Shown one piece after another: positions 31,854 through 45,623 of a stretch of DNA of 64,000 nucleotides. The position numbers were made by a program, and so were the translations under genes. The number at the start of each line of letters is the position of its first letter. The first letter of the stretch is position 1. This stretch comes from Chloroflexota bacterium (GTDB taxonomy: Bacteria > Chloroflexota > Anaerolineae > Caldilineales > Caldilineaceae), in the NCBI GenBank assembly GCA_016861025.1, contig BOKO01000007.1, positions 124,001 to 188,000 of the forward strand, written 5' to 3'. Under the pieces are notes generated by a model, which was not told where the DNA came from, did no database searches, and saw only the letters and a program-made list of their open reading frames with translations.

Positions 31854-33071
31854 TCACGTCGCAACTCGGACGATCAACCCCTTGAGATACTCGCCTTCGG
31901 GAAATGTGAGCGCGACCGGATGATCGGCGCTCTGGCGCAGCGTTTCCAGCACCTGCACCGCCCGATTTGCATCGACCGCCGCGCCAAAGATCACCTTTTG
32001 GAAGAGGTCGGCGCTGACCAGCCCGCTGCAACTGAAGGTCGCCAGCACGCCGCCCGGTGGCAGTAGACGCAGCGCCAGCCGGTTGATCTCCTTGTAGCCG
32101 CGCAGCGCCCGCTCGACCGCGGCTTGATTCTGCGCAAACTTGGGCGGGTCGAGGATGATCACGTCAAAATCGGCGGCGCCGGCGGCGTCCCAATCGCGCA
32201 GCACCTGAAACACATCGCCGACGATGTTCTCCGCCTGGCGATCCGGGTCAAAGCCGTTGCGCCGCAGGTTGGCTTCCGCCAGCGTTAGCGCGTCGAGACT
32301 GCTGTCCAGGTTGGTGACATGCGTTGCGCCGCTGCGTAGGGCGTGCAAGGCAAACGCGCCGGTATAGCTGAAGGCGTTGAGCACGCGCTTGCCGGCGCAA
32401 TAGGCAGCCACGCGGCGACGGTTGGCGCGCTGGTCGCTGTAGAAGCCGGTCTTCTGCCCGTGCAGCAGATCGACCGCAAAGACCAGTCCATCCTCAACCA
32501 CCTCAACTCGCGCCGGCGACGCTCCTGCCAGCACGCCGCTTTGTGCGGACAGCCCTTCCAGCTTGCGCACCGCCATGTCGCTGCGTTCGATGACGCCTCG
32601 ACAGCCGGTCAGCCCGAGCAGTAAAGATGCCAGTTCCTGCTTGCGCTGGTCGATGGCAAGCGTTCCTGCCTGCATCACCAGGAAATCGCCCAGCCGATCC
32701 ACGGTCAAGCCGGGCAGGAAGTCGTTTTCGGCGTTGATCAGCCGCAACGCGGTGCAGCCCTGCACCTCCGGCAAGACCGCGCGCAGGTCAAGCGCCGCCT
32801 GCACGCGCCGTCGCCAGAACGCTGCATCGATCGGCTCAGCGGCGTCCCATGTCAGCAGCCGCACCTGAATCTGGCTGCGCCGGTTGAGATAGCCGCGCGC
32901 CAGAAACGCGCCGTGCGCATCGCACACATCGACGATGGCGCCGTCAGCCGCTTCCGCCGGGATCGCGGCAATGGCGCCGCTGAAAATCCACGGGTGCTGC
33001 TGACGCACCGGCTTTTCGCGCCCCGCCTTCAGGCGCACAGCCGGATAGTCACTCACTTGATGCCGGCTCAT
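31854..33071 (-). CDS. class I SAM-dependent 23S rRNA methyltransferase, RlmI-like (PUA + Rossmann)
   Basis: A 405-residue protein. The N-terminal PUA domain begins with 'VRLKAGREKPVRQQHPWIFS', typical of RlmI/RlmK relatives, followed by 'QKTGFYSDQRANRR' and the SAM motif 'VLNAFSYTGAFALHALRSGA'. 'DVIILDPPKFAQ' is motif IV and 'LATFSCSGLVSADLF' holds the cysteine region of m5C-type enzymes. RlmI makes m5C1962 in 23S rRNA. Its start overlaps the small upstream gene by 23 bases, so the two are coupled. Confidence 0.88.
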   Translation of the reverse strand: MSRHQVSDYPAVRLKAGREKPVRQQHPWIFSGAIAAIPAEAADGAIVDVCDAHGAFLARGYLNRRSQIQVRLLTWDAAEPIDAAFWRRRVQAALDLRAVLPEVQGCTALRLINAENDFLPGLTVDRLGDFLVMQAGTLAIDQRKQELASLLLGLTGCRGVIERSDMAVRKLEGLSAQSGVLAGASPARVEVVEDGLVFAVDLLHGQKTGFYSDQRANRRRVAAYCAGKRVLNAFSYTGAFALHALRSGATHVTNLDSSLDALTLAEANLRRNGFDPDRQAENIVGDVFQVLRDWDAAGAADFDVIILDPPKFAQNQAAVERALRGYKEINRLALRLLPPGGVLATFSCSGLVSADLFQKVIFGAAVDANRAVQVLETLRQSADHPVALTFPEGEYLKGLIVRVAT

Positions 33072-33288
33072 GGCGGATGCGCTCCATTTCCCAGCCATAG
33101 TCGTTGATGCGGATGCGTTCATCGGGCAGTTCGACCACCTGTGCGACCGGATCGTAGCCGAACGCAATCTCGTCGCCCTCCGGCGTGGTCAACACGCCCT
33201 CGACGCGCTGCGACGAACGGCTGGTGAACCGCACTTTGTAGCCTTTGTAGATGACCCAATGCGTCAGCGCCTTGACATTGACGCGCAC
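33049..33288 (-). CDS. small conserved-looking hypothetical protein
   Basis: A 79-residue protein from GTG 33288, with AGGAG six bases upstream. An ATG-like longer frame to 33387 only reads through a CAACACG repeat and is rejected. The sequence ('YKGYKVRFTSRSSQRVEGVL', 'VVELPDERIRINDYGWEME') looks like a small mixed beta protein with no recognised family. It is coupled to the RlmI-like gene by overlap. Confidence 0.6.
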   Translation of the reverse strand: MRVNVKALTHWVIYKGYKVRFTSRSSQRVEGVLTTPEGDEIAFGYDPVAQVVELPDERIRINDYGWEMERIRHEPASSE

Positions 33289-33301
33289 GTTGCGCTCCTG
33301 A

Positions 33302-33395
33302 ATACTACGTGTTGCGTGTTTCGTGTTACGTATTCCGTGTTCCGTCGAGAATCCTTCACGCAACACGCAACACGCAACACGTGACACGCAACACG

Positions 33396-33397
<2 letters not shown>
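33302..33397. repeat. CAACACG-family palindromic element downstream of carB
   Basis: The left arm (about 33307-33345) is CGTGTTG/CGTGTTA/CGTATTC units, and the right arm (33358-33395) is CAACACG repeated almost perfectly. It ends on the carB stop codon (33396-33398) and reaches the ribosome binding site of the next small gene, so it fills the whole intergenic gap. Confidence 0.85.
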
Positions 33398-36833
<3,436 letters not shown>

Positions 36834-36854
36834 GGGTCAGGTCACTCAGTTTGA

Positions 36855-39800
36855 TCATCGTAGTTGATTGATATTCATCTGCCACAGCGAGACGGTGCAC
36901 GCCAGGCTGTCGCTGACTGTAAACAAAAGCCGGTCGCCAATGAGCAGCGTGTCGATTCCAGTCGGCAGTAGCAGTTGGTCGATGTAGGCGAACTGCTGCA
37001 CCGGCTGACCGGTTGCGGCAAAAACCGTGAAGGTGCGCCGCGCCGGATCGGTGACGACCAGGCGACCGCCGGGCAACGCCGCCATCTTGGGGCCGTCGAT
37101 GGTGTTGGTTGGCTGAACCGCAGTCAGGCTGCCGTCGACGTCGAGATTCCACAATCGCCCGTCCTCGGCGGTGATCGCCCACAGCCCGCCTTCGCCCCGC
37201 AACGCATCGACCGGCTGCCCCTTCGCCAGCACGCTGTCGCGCCCGCCATGTTCCGCCACCACCTCGCCATCGGCGTTCAGCAGCACGATGCGCCCGCCGC
37301 CGGTGTCGGCAACTGCGATCACGCCGTCGGCGGCAGTGTGGAAGCCGCGCGGGCGATAGAAGGTCGTGCGCAGCGGCAAGGTCGTCGCCGAACCGTCCGC
37401 CTCGAAGCGGTAGATGGGGCCAGCCACTGCGTCGAGTACGAGCAACGCGCCGTCGAGCGCAAAGCCGATATCCGCCAGTTCCTCGAACTCGGCATTGCTG
37501 ATCGACGCCTGGAAATTGCCGTCCAGATCAAGCACCTGCACGCGGCGATTGCCGGCGTCGGCTACAAAGATGCGCTGACTGAGCGGATCGAAAGCCAGCC
37601 CGCGCGGTTTGTCGAACTGACGGTCATCGGCGCCACAGCCCGCGCCGACCGTCCACATCGTCTCCAACGGCAGCGGCTCCAGCGTGCGCGCCACGATGCG
37701 CGCGCCGGGTTGCCAGGCGCTGGCTGCGCGCAGCAATGCGAACTCGTCGTTGCCCAACCGTTCGTCAATCAGCGCAGGTGCAGGGGGCGGCGGTCGATCC
37801 GCCAGCGAGAGTTCGCCTGTGATGGGCAGCAGATACGCTGCGGTCAATTCGCCAGGGCTGGCGCCGGGTGGATGCCAGAGCAGGCGAAACTCCGGCGCCT
37901 GGCTTTGCGGCTGATAGCGGATGGCAATGTCGTGCCAGCCGCGTTCCAGGAAAATCAGCCCCTCGTTGTAGGCGTTGTCGGTGTCGGCGCCGTCCTGCGG
38001 CTGCCCGTTGACGACGAGGATGCCGTCGATGGTCACCTGGTTGGGGCCGTCGGAGAGCGTAGCGATCAAATATTCGCCGGCGCGAGAGATCCCCAGCTTG
38101 CCCTGCCAGTGCACGTTGTAGGGCTGCTCCAATCCAAAATCGAAGCCGAGGATGCGATCCTTGCGCTGCGTCACGATGGCGCCGGTCAGGTCGGCGCCAG
38201 CGCGATACTCGCCCAGCAGCCCCATCTCGGCGAGCACGGGCAGATGCAGCGCCGTGATCGGCAGCGGCGTCATCTCTGCGCCGGGCGGCTGCCAGAAGAG
38301 GCGCAGGTCGGAAGGCGCGCTGCCACTGCGATATTCGATCTGCAACGTGTGTACGCCCTGCGCCAGGAGAACGCTCATCTGCGTCAGCCCCAATTGACTG
38401 TCGAGGACAAGCTGGTCGCTAATACGCATCGTCAGCGTTGCGCCATCGCCCACCTCCGCAGCAAAGCCCACCATCCCCATCTCGGCAATCGACAATGATG
38501 CGCTCATGCGTGCGGTGAAAGGCGGCGGCAACGGCGGGCGGCTCTGCCAATCGAAGGAGGTCGTCGTTGCATGGACATCGACGGCGGCGGTTGGCTCGGC
38601 GTCAGGAAAAATTACCAGTCGCAGCGCCTGGCTGTCGACGATCATCTGGCGTGGAACTGTCACCACGTTGAAGGCGGCGCGACGATTTTCCAGCGACCAC
38701 GCTGCGTCGAGCGCGCTGTTGCTGACCTGCACGCCCGGGTACATTGCGCGCAGTTGATCGAGCACCTGGCTTTGACTGGTCGGCGCCAGATAGATCACAT
38801 CGCCCGGCGGCTGCGCAGCGAAAGGCATCGTCTTGCCAAAATCGAGCGGCTGAACCCGGCCCGCTGCGACAGCATCGCCTGCCAACAGGCGCAGGCTTGG
38901 GTGGTCGAGCACGCTGGCGGGTGCGACGAAGGTCTGCTGCGCATCGGCGCTGGCAAGCTGCTGCGCAATGTAGCGGGCGATCTCGGTCTGAACCGAGTCG
39001 GCGCCGCCGCTCTGCTGCGCGCTTAGTTCGCCGCTGAAACGCACTGCGCCGATGCCCAGGATCACCAGCAACAGCAGCCCGGTTGCGGCCACCAGCCGCG
39101 GCGGTCGCACCACCCGCCCCCATGCCGTCGTCAGCGCTGTCAATAGCCGATCCAACGCCACAGCGCCGACCGCCAACAGCAGCGGCAAAAGCGGCAGCAG
39201 CGCCGAGCGCGGCGGCGTCTGGCTTGCATCGACGCCGACCGCGGCGATGCCAAACAAGACAACGCCGGCGCCGAGCAAAATCGCTGCGGGTTGGCGGATG
39301 TTGCGCGCCAGTGCGCCTGCTCCCGCAACAATCAACGCTGCAGTCGCACTCGCAATCAACGCGTTGCTCGCCGCCGCGCTGTCAAGCATGACATCGGGTC
39401 GCAGCAGCGCACCAATCAGCATCACCGCCTGGTCGAGCGTTGCGCCGGGCGCCGAAATCGACGCGTCGCGCAGAACAGAGACCAACGCCGACGACGCCAT
39501 GCCGATCGCAGCAACGACGGCGCTGATGATTGCCAGCAATTGCGGCGACCGATCTGCTCCACGCGCACCAGACCAAAACGCCAGCGCCAGGGCAACCACG
39601 CTCCATAACAGCACCGCCAGCCGCAGCGACGACGCCTCGACGAAAAACAGCCCAACCGCCAGCCCGGCCACGGTCCACCAACGCAGGTCGTTATACGCCA
39701 GCGCCTTTAAGAGCAGCCACAGCGCCAGCGTCGCCAGCAATGTTGGCGCCAGCCAGGGGTCGGAGACGCGACCCGTATACAAGTGCCAGGGATTGAGCGC

Positions 39801-40598
39801 CAGCAGCAGGATCGCCAGCGGCGCAAAGACCGGCGGCGTCAACCGTTGCACAGCGCCGGCAAACGCCAGCACGGACAGCGCGCCGAGTATCGCCGCGGTC
39901 AGGCGCAGGCTGAGCAGCCCGTCGCCGGTGGCGCCAAAGAAGAGCTGCGCCAGTCGCTCATAAAGGTTGAATGCACCGGTCGCCGATGCGGTGAGCGATT
40001 GACCGTCGACCAGCCGCACGCCGTCGATACACTCGCTGCCGACACAGCCGGGCGGCAGTCCGCTGAGGTTCCAGAAACGCAGCACAACCGCCAGCAATAT
40101 CACCGCGCCCATCGCCAGCCACGCGCTGCGCCGCCTGGCCGTCCACATCAGCGGCTGGTCGGATGGTTCGCGCAGGACGCGCACGAACTGGCCCCGACTG
40201 TCCTGCTCCCAGCGGTAAGCTGGCGGCGCGTACGCATACTCGACGCCGGGCCACCAGACGCCAGCCAGCGTCAACGCAATGCCCAGCAGCCACACGATGC
40301 TCGACGCCAGCTGCGGCAGCCCGCCGAAACCGAGACCAACGCTGACGCCGCCCGCCACCATACACACCAGCCCGGTCAGCCATAGAATCTGCCCGATGGC
40401 GCTGAGGTGCACCACGCGACGCAAGGCCGTAGCTGCGCGCCAGCCTGCACTCTGCCAGCCAAAGAGCGCAGCCGCCAACACCGCCAACAGCAGTGCATCA
40501 CGCACAAGATACGGCGCAAAATTCTCGGCGGCGGTGACGACATTGACGGCGCCCAACGCCACGACGAGCGCCAACATCAGCAAGGAAAGACGACGCAT
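36855..40598 (-). CDS. very large membrane protein: GT39-like glycosyltransferase region, PA14-like domains, NHL repeats
   Basis: A 1247-residue protein. Residues 1-520 are a polytopic membrane region resembling the GT-C/GT39 (PMT-like) fold, with a loop 'GCVGSECIDGVRLVDGQSLT' after the second cluster of helices. Two PA14-like modules follow ('LLGEYRAGADLTGAIVTQRK', 'NQVTIDGILVVNG', 'RGWHDIAIRYQ'). The C-terminus is an NHL/beta-propeller ('FDKPRGLAFDPLSQRIFVAD', 'GNRRVQVLDLDGNFQ'). The soluble part is probably outside the cell. TACACT ends seven bases before ATG 40598, so the transcript may be leaderless. It lies 21 bases upstream of carB. Confidence 0.75.
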   Translation of the reverse strand: MRRLSLLMLALVVALGAVNVVTAAENFAPYLVRDALLLAVLAAALFGWQSAGWRAATALRRVVHLSAIGQILWLTGLVCMVAGGVSVGLGFGGLPQLASSIVWLLGIALTLAGVWWPGVEYAYAPPAYRWEQDSRGQFVRVLREPSDQPLMWTARRRSAWLAMGAVILLAVVLRFWNLSGLPPGCVGSECIDGVRLVDGQSLTASATGAFNLYERLAQLFFGATGDGLLSLRLTAAILGALSVLAFAGAVQRLTPPVFAPLAILLLALNPWHLYTGRVSDPWLAPTLLATLALWLLLKALAYNDLRWWTVAGLAVGLFFVEASSLRLAVLLWSVVALALAFWSGARGADRSPQLLAIISAVVAAIGMASSALVSVLRDASISAPGATLDQAVMLIGALLRPDVMLDSAAASNALIASATAALIVAGAGALARNIRQPAAILLGAGVVLFGIAAVGVDASQTPPRSALLPLLPLLLAVGAVALDRLLTALTTAWGRVVRPPRLVAATGLLLLVILGIGAVRFSGELSAQQSGGADSVQTEIARYIAQQLASADAQQTFVAPASVLDHPSLRLLAGDAVAAGRVQPLDFGKTMPFAAQPPGDVIYLAPTSQSQVLDQLRAMYPGVQVSNSALDAAWSLENRRAAFNVVTVPRQMIVDSQALRLVIFPDAEPTAAVDVHATTTSFDWQSRPPLPPPFTARMSASLSIAEMGMVGFAAEVGDGATLTMRISDQLVLDSQLGLTQMSVLLAQGVHTLQIEYRSGSAPSDLRLFWQPPGAEMTPLPITALHLPVLAEMGLLGEYRAGADLTGAIVTQRKDRILGFDFGLEQPYNVHWQGKLGISRAGEYLIATLSDGPNQVTIDGILVVNGQPQDGADTDNAYNEGLIFLERGWHDIAIRYQPQSQAPEFRLLWHPPGASPGELTAAYLLPITGELSLADRPPPPAPALIDERLGNDEFALLRAASAWQPGARIVARTLEPLPLETMWTVGAGCGADDRQFDKPRGLAFDPLSQRIFVADAGNRRVQVLDLDGNFQASISNAEFEELADIGFALDGALLVLDAVAGPIYRFEADGSATTLPLRTTFYRPRGFHTAADGVIAVADTGGGRIVLLNADGEVVAEHGGRDSVLAKGQPVDALRGEGGLWAITAEDGRLWNLDVDGSLTAVQPTNTIDGPKMAALPGGRLVVTDPARRTFTVFAATGQPVQQFAYIDQLLLPTGIDTLLIGDRLLFTVSDSLACTVSLWQMNINQLR

Positions 40599-40650
40599 GA
40601 CATAGAGTGTACCACAGACAGCGCCAGCGAATTGTCGAAAACCACAAGGA

Positions 40651-40679
40651 TTGACGAACGAACAGCAAGCTCCTACAAT
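40651..40679 (+). promoter_or_regulatory. promoter of the FAD oxidoreductase gene
   Basis: TTGACG (40651-40656) and TACAAT (40674-40679) are 17 bases apart, a strong pair. The predicted start near 40686 gives a leader of about 36 bases. Confidence 0.6.
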
Positions 40680-40721
40680 GGTCGATATGGTTCGCTTCTC
40701 GCCACTTTCGCACGCTGGCTC

Positions 40722-42143
<1,422 letters not shown>

Positions 42144-42230
42144 TTTGCTGATCCGGCGCGCCATGTCACGTCGGAGGCGATGACCTACGTGATGCGAGAT
42201 AGCGTCAATCGCACCCGAGAATGGCGACTG

Positions 42231-42247
42231 ACGGAACACGCAACACA
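42231..42247. repeat. CAACACG-family fragment
   Basis: ACGGAACACGCAACACA is two to three units of the 7-base repeat without a visible second arm, upstream of the ccm cluster promoter. Confidence 0.45.
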
Positions 42248-42308
42248 GAAGGGCAGAATTAAGAGTAGATGAAATTGTTGTAAAACTCTCGCGTCAGACA
42301 ACGAGTTG

Positions 42309-42351
42309 TGTTATAATGCGTCTACCTGAGACAGGCTGCATAAAGATGCAG
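42309..42351 (+). promoter_or_regulatory. extended -10 promoter and leader hairpin of the ccm cluster
   Basis: TGTTATAAT (42309-42317) is an extended -10 with a perfect TATAAT; no good -35 is seen. In the leader, CTGCAT (42336-42341) and ATGCAG (42346-42351) form a six-base-pair tetraloop hairpin 20 bases before ATG 42372. Confidence 0.55.
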
Positions 42352-42371
42352 GTTTCTGAGAGAACCGGACG

Positions 42372-42914
42372 ATGCACAAGAACAAACCTCACGTGTACTT
42401 TCGAACGCCCCTAAAGTTGATTTTCTCACTGCTGCTGTTGTGTTTGCTCCTGGTTGCGCCATCGGCGGTGGATGCGCAAGAAAGCGGCGGTGAATCCGGC
42501 GCCCCGGCGCAAGTTGCCACGGTCACGCCAAACGATGTCAACGAGATCGCCAAGGAGCTGTGGTGCCCGCTGTGCAGCGGCGTGCGCCTTGACGCCTGCG
42601 AACTGAAAGCGTGCGAGCAAATGCGCGATATGATTGCCGAACAACTGGCTGAAGGGCAGGGCAAACAGGAGATCAAGGACTATTTCATCGCCCAGTATGG
42701 GCCGCAGGTGTTGGGTGAGCCGCCGCTGGAAGGGTTCAACTGGCTGGCGTGGATTTTGCCTTTCGCAGCATTGATCGGCGGCGGCGTCTTTGTGTGGCGC
42801 AACACGCGTCGCATGGTCAGCGCAAGCCCAAAGGAAGCGCCAGCGACGGCGCAGACTGTCGCCGACGATGAATATAGCCAGCGTCTTGAGGAGGAGTTGA
42901 AGCGGTATGACTGA
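42372..42914 (+). CDS. ccmH: cytochrome c maturation protein CcmH
   Basis: A 180-residue exported thioreductase-like protein. It has an N-terminal signal/anchor helix, the redox motif 'ELWCPLCSGVRLDAC' near residue 65 (the LRCxxC site of CcmH) and a C-terminal transmembrane helix near 125-145. It reduces or holds apocytochrome c cysteines for haem ligation by CcmF outside the membrane. The CPLC spacing plus a third Cys (C77) and Cys in 'LKACEQM' are more cysteines than usual. The gene overlaps resA/ccmG by eight bases. ccmABCE are not in this window. Confidence 0.9.
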   Translation: MHKNKPHVYFRTPLKLIFSLLLLCLLLVAPSAVDAQESGGESGAPAQVATVTPNDVNEIAKELWCPLCSGVRLDACELKACEQMRDMIAEQLAEGQGKQEIKDYFIAQYGPQVLGEPPLEGFNWLAWILPFAALIGGGVFVWRNTRRMVSASPKEAPATAQTVADDEYSQRLEEELKRYD

Positions 42915-43500
42915 GTTGACCGGCGCCGACCCCAATGTGCTGACAGCCAGTGAAGCTGAGATCGCCGCGCAGGCGCGCAGGCGCTCGGTGCGCATCTGGC
43001 AGTCGGTGTTTGTTTTGATCTTGCTCGGCTTTGTCGGGCTGCTGGTGGCGCGATTGATTCAGACCAACCAATCCGAGCATCGCGCCAGCGGGCAGGCGCC
43101 CCCCTTCACCTTCACAACTTTTGAGGGTGAAACGATTTCGCTGGCAGACCTCCAGGGCAAGGGTGTCGTGCTCAACTTTTGGGCGAGCTGGTGCGCTCCG
43201 TGTCGCGATGAGGCTGCATTGTTAGAGGCAATGTGGCGGCGTGAAAAAGACAACGGCATCGTCTTCATCGGGCTGGATTATCTTGACCAGGAGCCGGCGG
43301 CGAAGGCGTATCTGGCTGAGTTCGACGTCACCTATCCCAACGGGCCGGATTTGCAAAGCGCTGCTGCGCGCCGCTATGGCATCAAAGGCGTGCCAGAGAC
43401 CTTTTTCATCGATCCGCAGGGCAACATCCAGCAGATGGTGATCGGGCCGATCGTCAGCCAGGCGCAGATGGACGCTTACCTGGACAAAATTCGCCCGTGA
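42907..43500 (+). CDS. TlpA/ResA-family thiol-disulfide oxidoreductase (CcmG role)
   Basis: A 197-residue membrane-anchored thioredoxin. One transmembrane helix (about residues 30-50) precedes a TlpA domain with the active site 'NFWASWCAPCRDE' near 100 and the cis-Pro in 'KGVPETFFIDPQG' near 160. It supplies electrons to the CcmH/apocytochrome pair outside the membrane. It sits between ccmH and ccmF, which supports a CcmG/ResA function. Confidence 0.9.
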   Translation: MTELTGADPNVLTASEAEIAAQARRRSVRIWQSVFVLILLGFVGLLVARLIQTNQSEHRASGQAPPFTFTTFEGETISLADLQGKGVVLNFWASWCAPCRDEAALLEAMWRREKDNGIVFIGLDYLDQEPAAKAYLAEFDVTYPNGPDLQSAAARRYGIKGVPETFFIDPQGNIQQMVIGPIVSQAQMDAYLDKIRP

Positions 43501-43557
43501 GACGAGGCACATATTTTATTCTTTATTCAAGGTGCAATGAGTAGTAAGACCTGGCAG

Positions 43558-43586
43558 CGGCGTTTCACCCCTCGCAACTCGCCCCT
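43558..43586. repeat. GGGGCGA-family element upstream of ccmF
   Basis: These 29 bases match the reverse complement of 63068-63096 at 28 positions. It contains the TCGCCCC/TCGCAAC heptamer array and begins 52 bases before ccmF. Confidence 0.75.
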
Positions 43587-43609
43587 ACTCTAGTTAGAGG
43601 AGCATCGCG

Positions 43610-45607
43610 ATGATCTTTGATATTGGTCACCTGATTCTGTTGACGGCGTTGATATTGTCGGCGTTTGGCATCTTGGCGGGCTATCTCGGTGGGCGGTGGC
43701 GCAACACACGGCTGATTCAAAGCAGCTTCAACGCAGTGTATGCAGTCGCCGTGCTGGTCTTTGCTGCAACTGTCATACTCTGGTACGGGCTGCTGACTGA
43801 CGCCTTTCAATTGAGCTACGTCTGGAATCATTCGGAACGCGCGCTGTCAGCCTTCTATAAGTTCTCGGCGTTGTGGGGGGGGCAGGCTGGCAGCCTGCTC
43901 TTCTGGTGCATGATCCTTTCTGGTTACAGCGCAGTGGTGGCGATCTCTAACCGCAACCGCCATCAGGCGCTGATGCCTTACGTCAACGCCATGATGCTGG
44001 TCAGCTCGCTCTTCTTTTTGACGCTGCTTGTTTTCGCCACCGATCCTTTCAAGCGCGTTGGCTTTGTGCCGCCGGATGGACAGGGGTTGAATCCGCTGCT
44101 GCAAAATTTCTGGATGATCATCCATCCGGTGATGCTCTATCTCGGCTACGTAGGCATGGCGGTGCCGTTCGCCTTCGCCGTCGGTGCACTGATCAGCAAG
44201 CGTCTCGGCAACGAATGGGTGCACACCGTGCGCCGGTGGACGCTGATCCCGTGGATGTTTCTTTCCGCCGGCATTATTATGGGTAGCCAGTGGGCGTACA
44301 TGGAGCTTGGCTGGGGCGGCTATTGGGCGTGGGATCCGGTCGAGAACGCCAGCTTCCTGCCCTGGCTAACCGGCACCGCCTTTCTGCACAGCATCGTCAT
44401 CCAGGAGCAGCGCGGCATCCTTAAGGTGTGGAATGTGGTGTTGATCTGGCTCACCTACTTCCTGGTGATTTTGGGGACTTTCACCACGCGCAGCGGCATT
44501 ATCGAAAGTGTGCACAGCTTTGCACGCAGCGATGTCGGCCCCTACTTCCTGGCTTATCTGATTATCATCTTGTTCGGCTTCCTGTGGCTGCTCTTTGATC
44601 GCCTGCCGCTGCTGCGCGGGGAGCACTCGATCGATTCGTACACCAGCCGCGAAGCCGCATTTCTTGCCAACAACTGGCTCTTCGCCGGCATTGCGTTTGC
44701 CACGCTGTGGGGCACCTTCTTCCCGATGTTCAGCGAAATTTTGACCGGCGACCGCATCAGCGTAGCGGCGCCCTTCTTCAACAAGGTCAACGGGCCGTTG
44801 TTCCTGCTGTTGCTGCTTTTGATGGGGGTGGCGCCGCTGCTGGGCTGGCGCCATACAACGCTGGCCGCCTTCCGCAAGCAATTCACCTTCCCCTTGATCG
44901 CCGGCGCAATTGTGGGGTTGCTCGTCTTCATTTTTGCACGCAGCCTCTATCCCGTGATCGGGCTGTCGATCTGCGGTTTTGTGACGGCGACGATCGTGCA
45001 GGAATATGTGCGCGGGGCAATGGCGCGGCGTGCAACCACCGGCGAGAACGCGCTGGTGGCGGTCGCCAACCTGTGGCGTCGCAATGGGCGTCGCTACGGC
45101 GGCTACATTGTGCATCTCGGCATCGTAATGATCGGCGTGGCGGTGATCGGCAACGAATTCTATCAGCAGTCGCTCAGCGTAACGCTTGCCCGCGGCGAAA
45201 GCGCCACCATCGGGCGCTACGAACTTGTCTACAACGGCATGACAAGCGAGCGACAATCAAATCGAATCGAGTTCAACGCGCTGATCGACGCCTTCAACCT
45301 CGATAGCGGACGCAAGGTCGGTGCGATCACGCCACAGCGCAATATCTACGACAAAACGCCCGACATGCCGACCAGCGAAGTTGGTCTGCACATGACGCCC
45401 TTCGAGGATGTTTATGTGGTGCTCAATGGCTGGGAAAGCGGCGGCGCCACGGCAACATTTACGATCTATATCAACCCGTTGACCATGTGGATGTGGGTCG
45501 GCGGGATCGTCCTGGTGCTCGGCACCATGATCGCCGCATGGCCCCACCCAACGCAACGCCGCAGCGAAACTGTCCGTTCGCTGGCTTATGCCACCGGCGA
45601 CGATTAA
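43610..45607 (+). CDS. ccmF: haem lyase subunit CcmF
   Basis: A 665-residue polytopic membrane protein. 'LWGGQAGSLLFWCMILS' near residue 85 and the tryptophan-rich haem-handling 'WAYMELGWGGYWAWDPVENA' near 225 are diagnostic of CcmF. Conserved His in 'FTTRSGIIESVHSF' is also present. It ligates haem to apocytochrome c at the outer face of the membrane with CcmH. AGAGGAG at 43596-43602 is the ribosome binding site. Confidence 0.95.
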   Translation: MIFDIGHLILLTALILSAFGILAGYLGGRWRNTRLIQSSFNAVYAVAVLVFAATVILWYGLLTDAFQLSYVWNHSERALSAFYKFSALWGGQAGSLLFWCMILSGYSAVVAISNRNRHQALMPYVNAMMLVSSLFFLTLLVFATDPFKRVGFVPPDGQGLNPLLQNFWMIIHPVMLYLGYVGMAVPFAFAVGALISKRLGNEWVHTVRRWTLIPWMFLSAGIIMGSQWAYMELGWGGYWAWDPVENASFLPWLTGTAFLHSIVIQEQRGILKVWNVVLIWLTYFLVILGTFTTRSGIIESVHSFARSDVGPYFLAYLIIILFGFLWLLFDRLPLLRGEHSIDSYTSREAAFLANNWLFAGIAFATLWGTFFPMFSEILTGDRISVAAPFFNKVNGPLFLLLLLLMGVAPLLGWRHTTLAAFRKQFTFPLIAGAIVGLLVFIFARSLYPVIGLSICGFVTATIVQEYVRGAMARRATTGENALVAVANLWRRNGRRYGGYIVHLGIVMIGVAVIGNEFYQQSLSVTLARGESATIGRYELVYNGMTSERQSNRIEFNALIDAFNLDSGRKVGAITPQRNIYDKTPDMPTSEVGLHMTPFEDVYVVLNGWESGGATATFTIYINPLTMWMWVGGIVLVLGTMIAAWPHPTQRRSETVRSLAYATGDD

Positions 45608-45623
45608 AAGAAGGAACAAATTC

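Noticed and set aside
33289..33387. N-terminal extension of the small gene ending at 33049
   Set aside because: It reads only through the CAACACG repeat, giving R-V-A-C-C-V-L-type peptide in any frame. GTG 33288 has its own ribosome binding site.
40687..40721. ATG 40687, seven bases after a TACAAT box, as a leaderless start for the FAD oxidoreductase
   Set aside because: It is out of frame with the enzyme; ATG 40722 is the first in-frame start and the promoter simply leaves a short leader.
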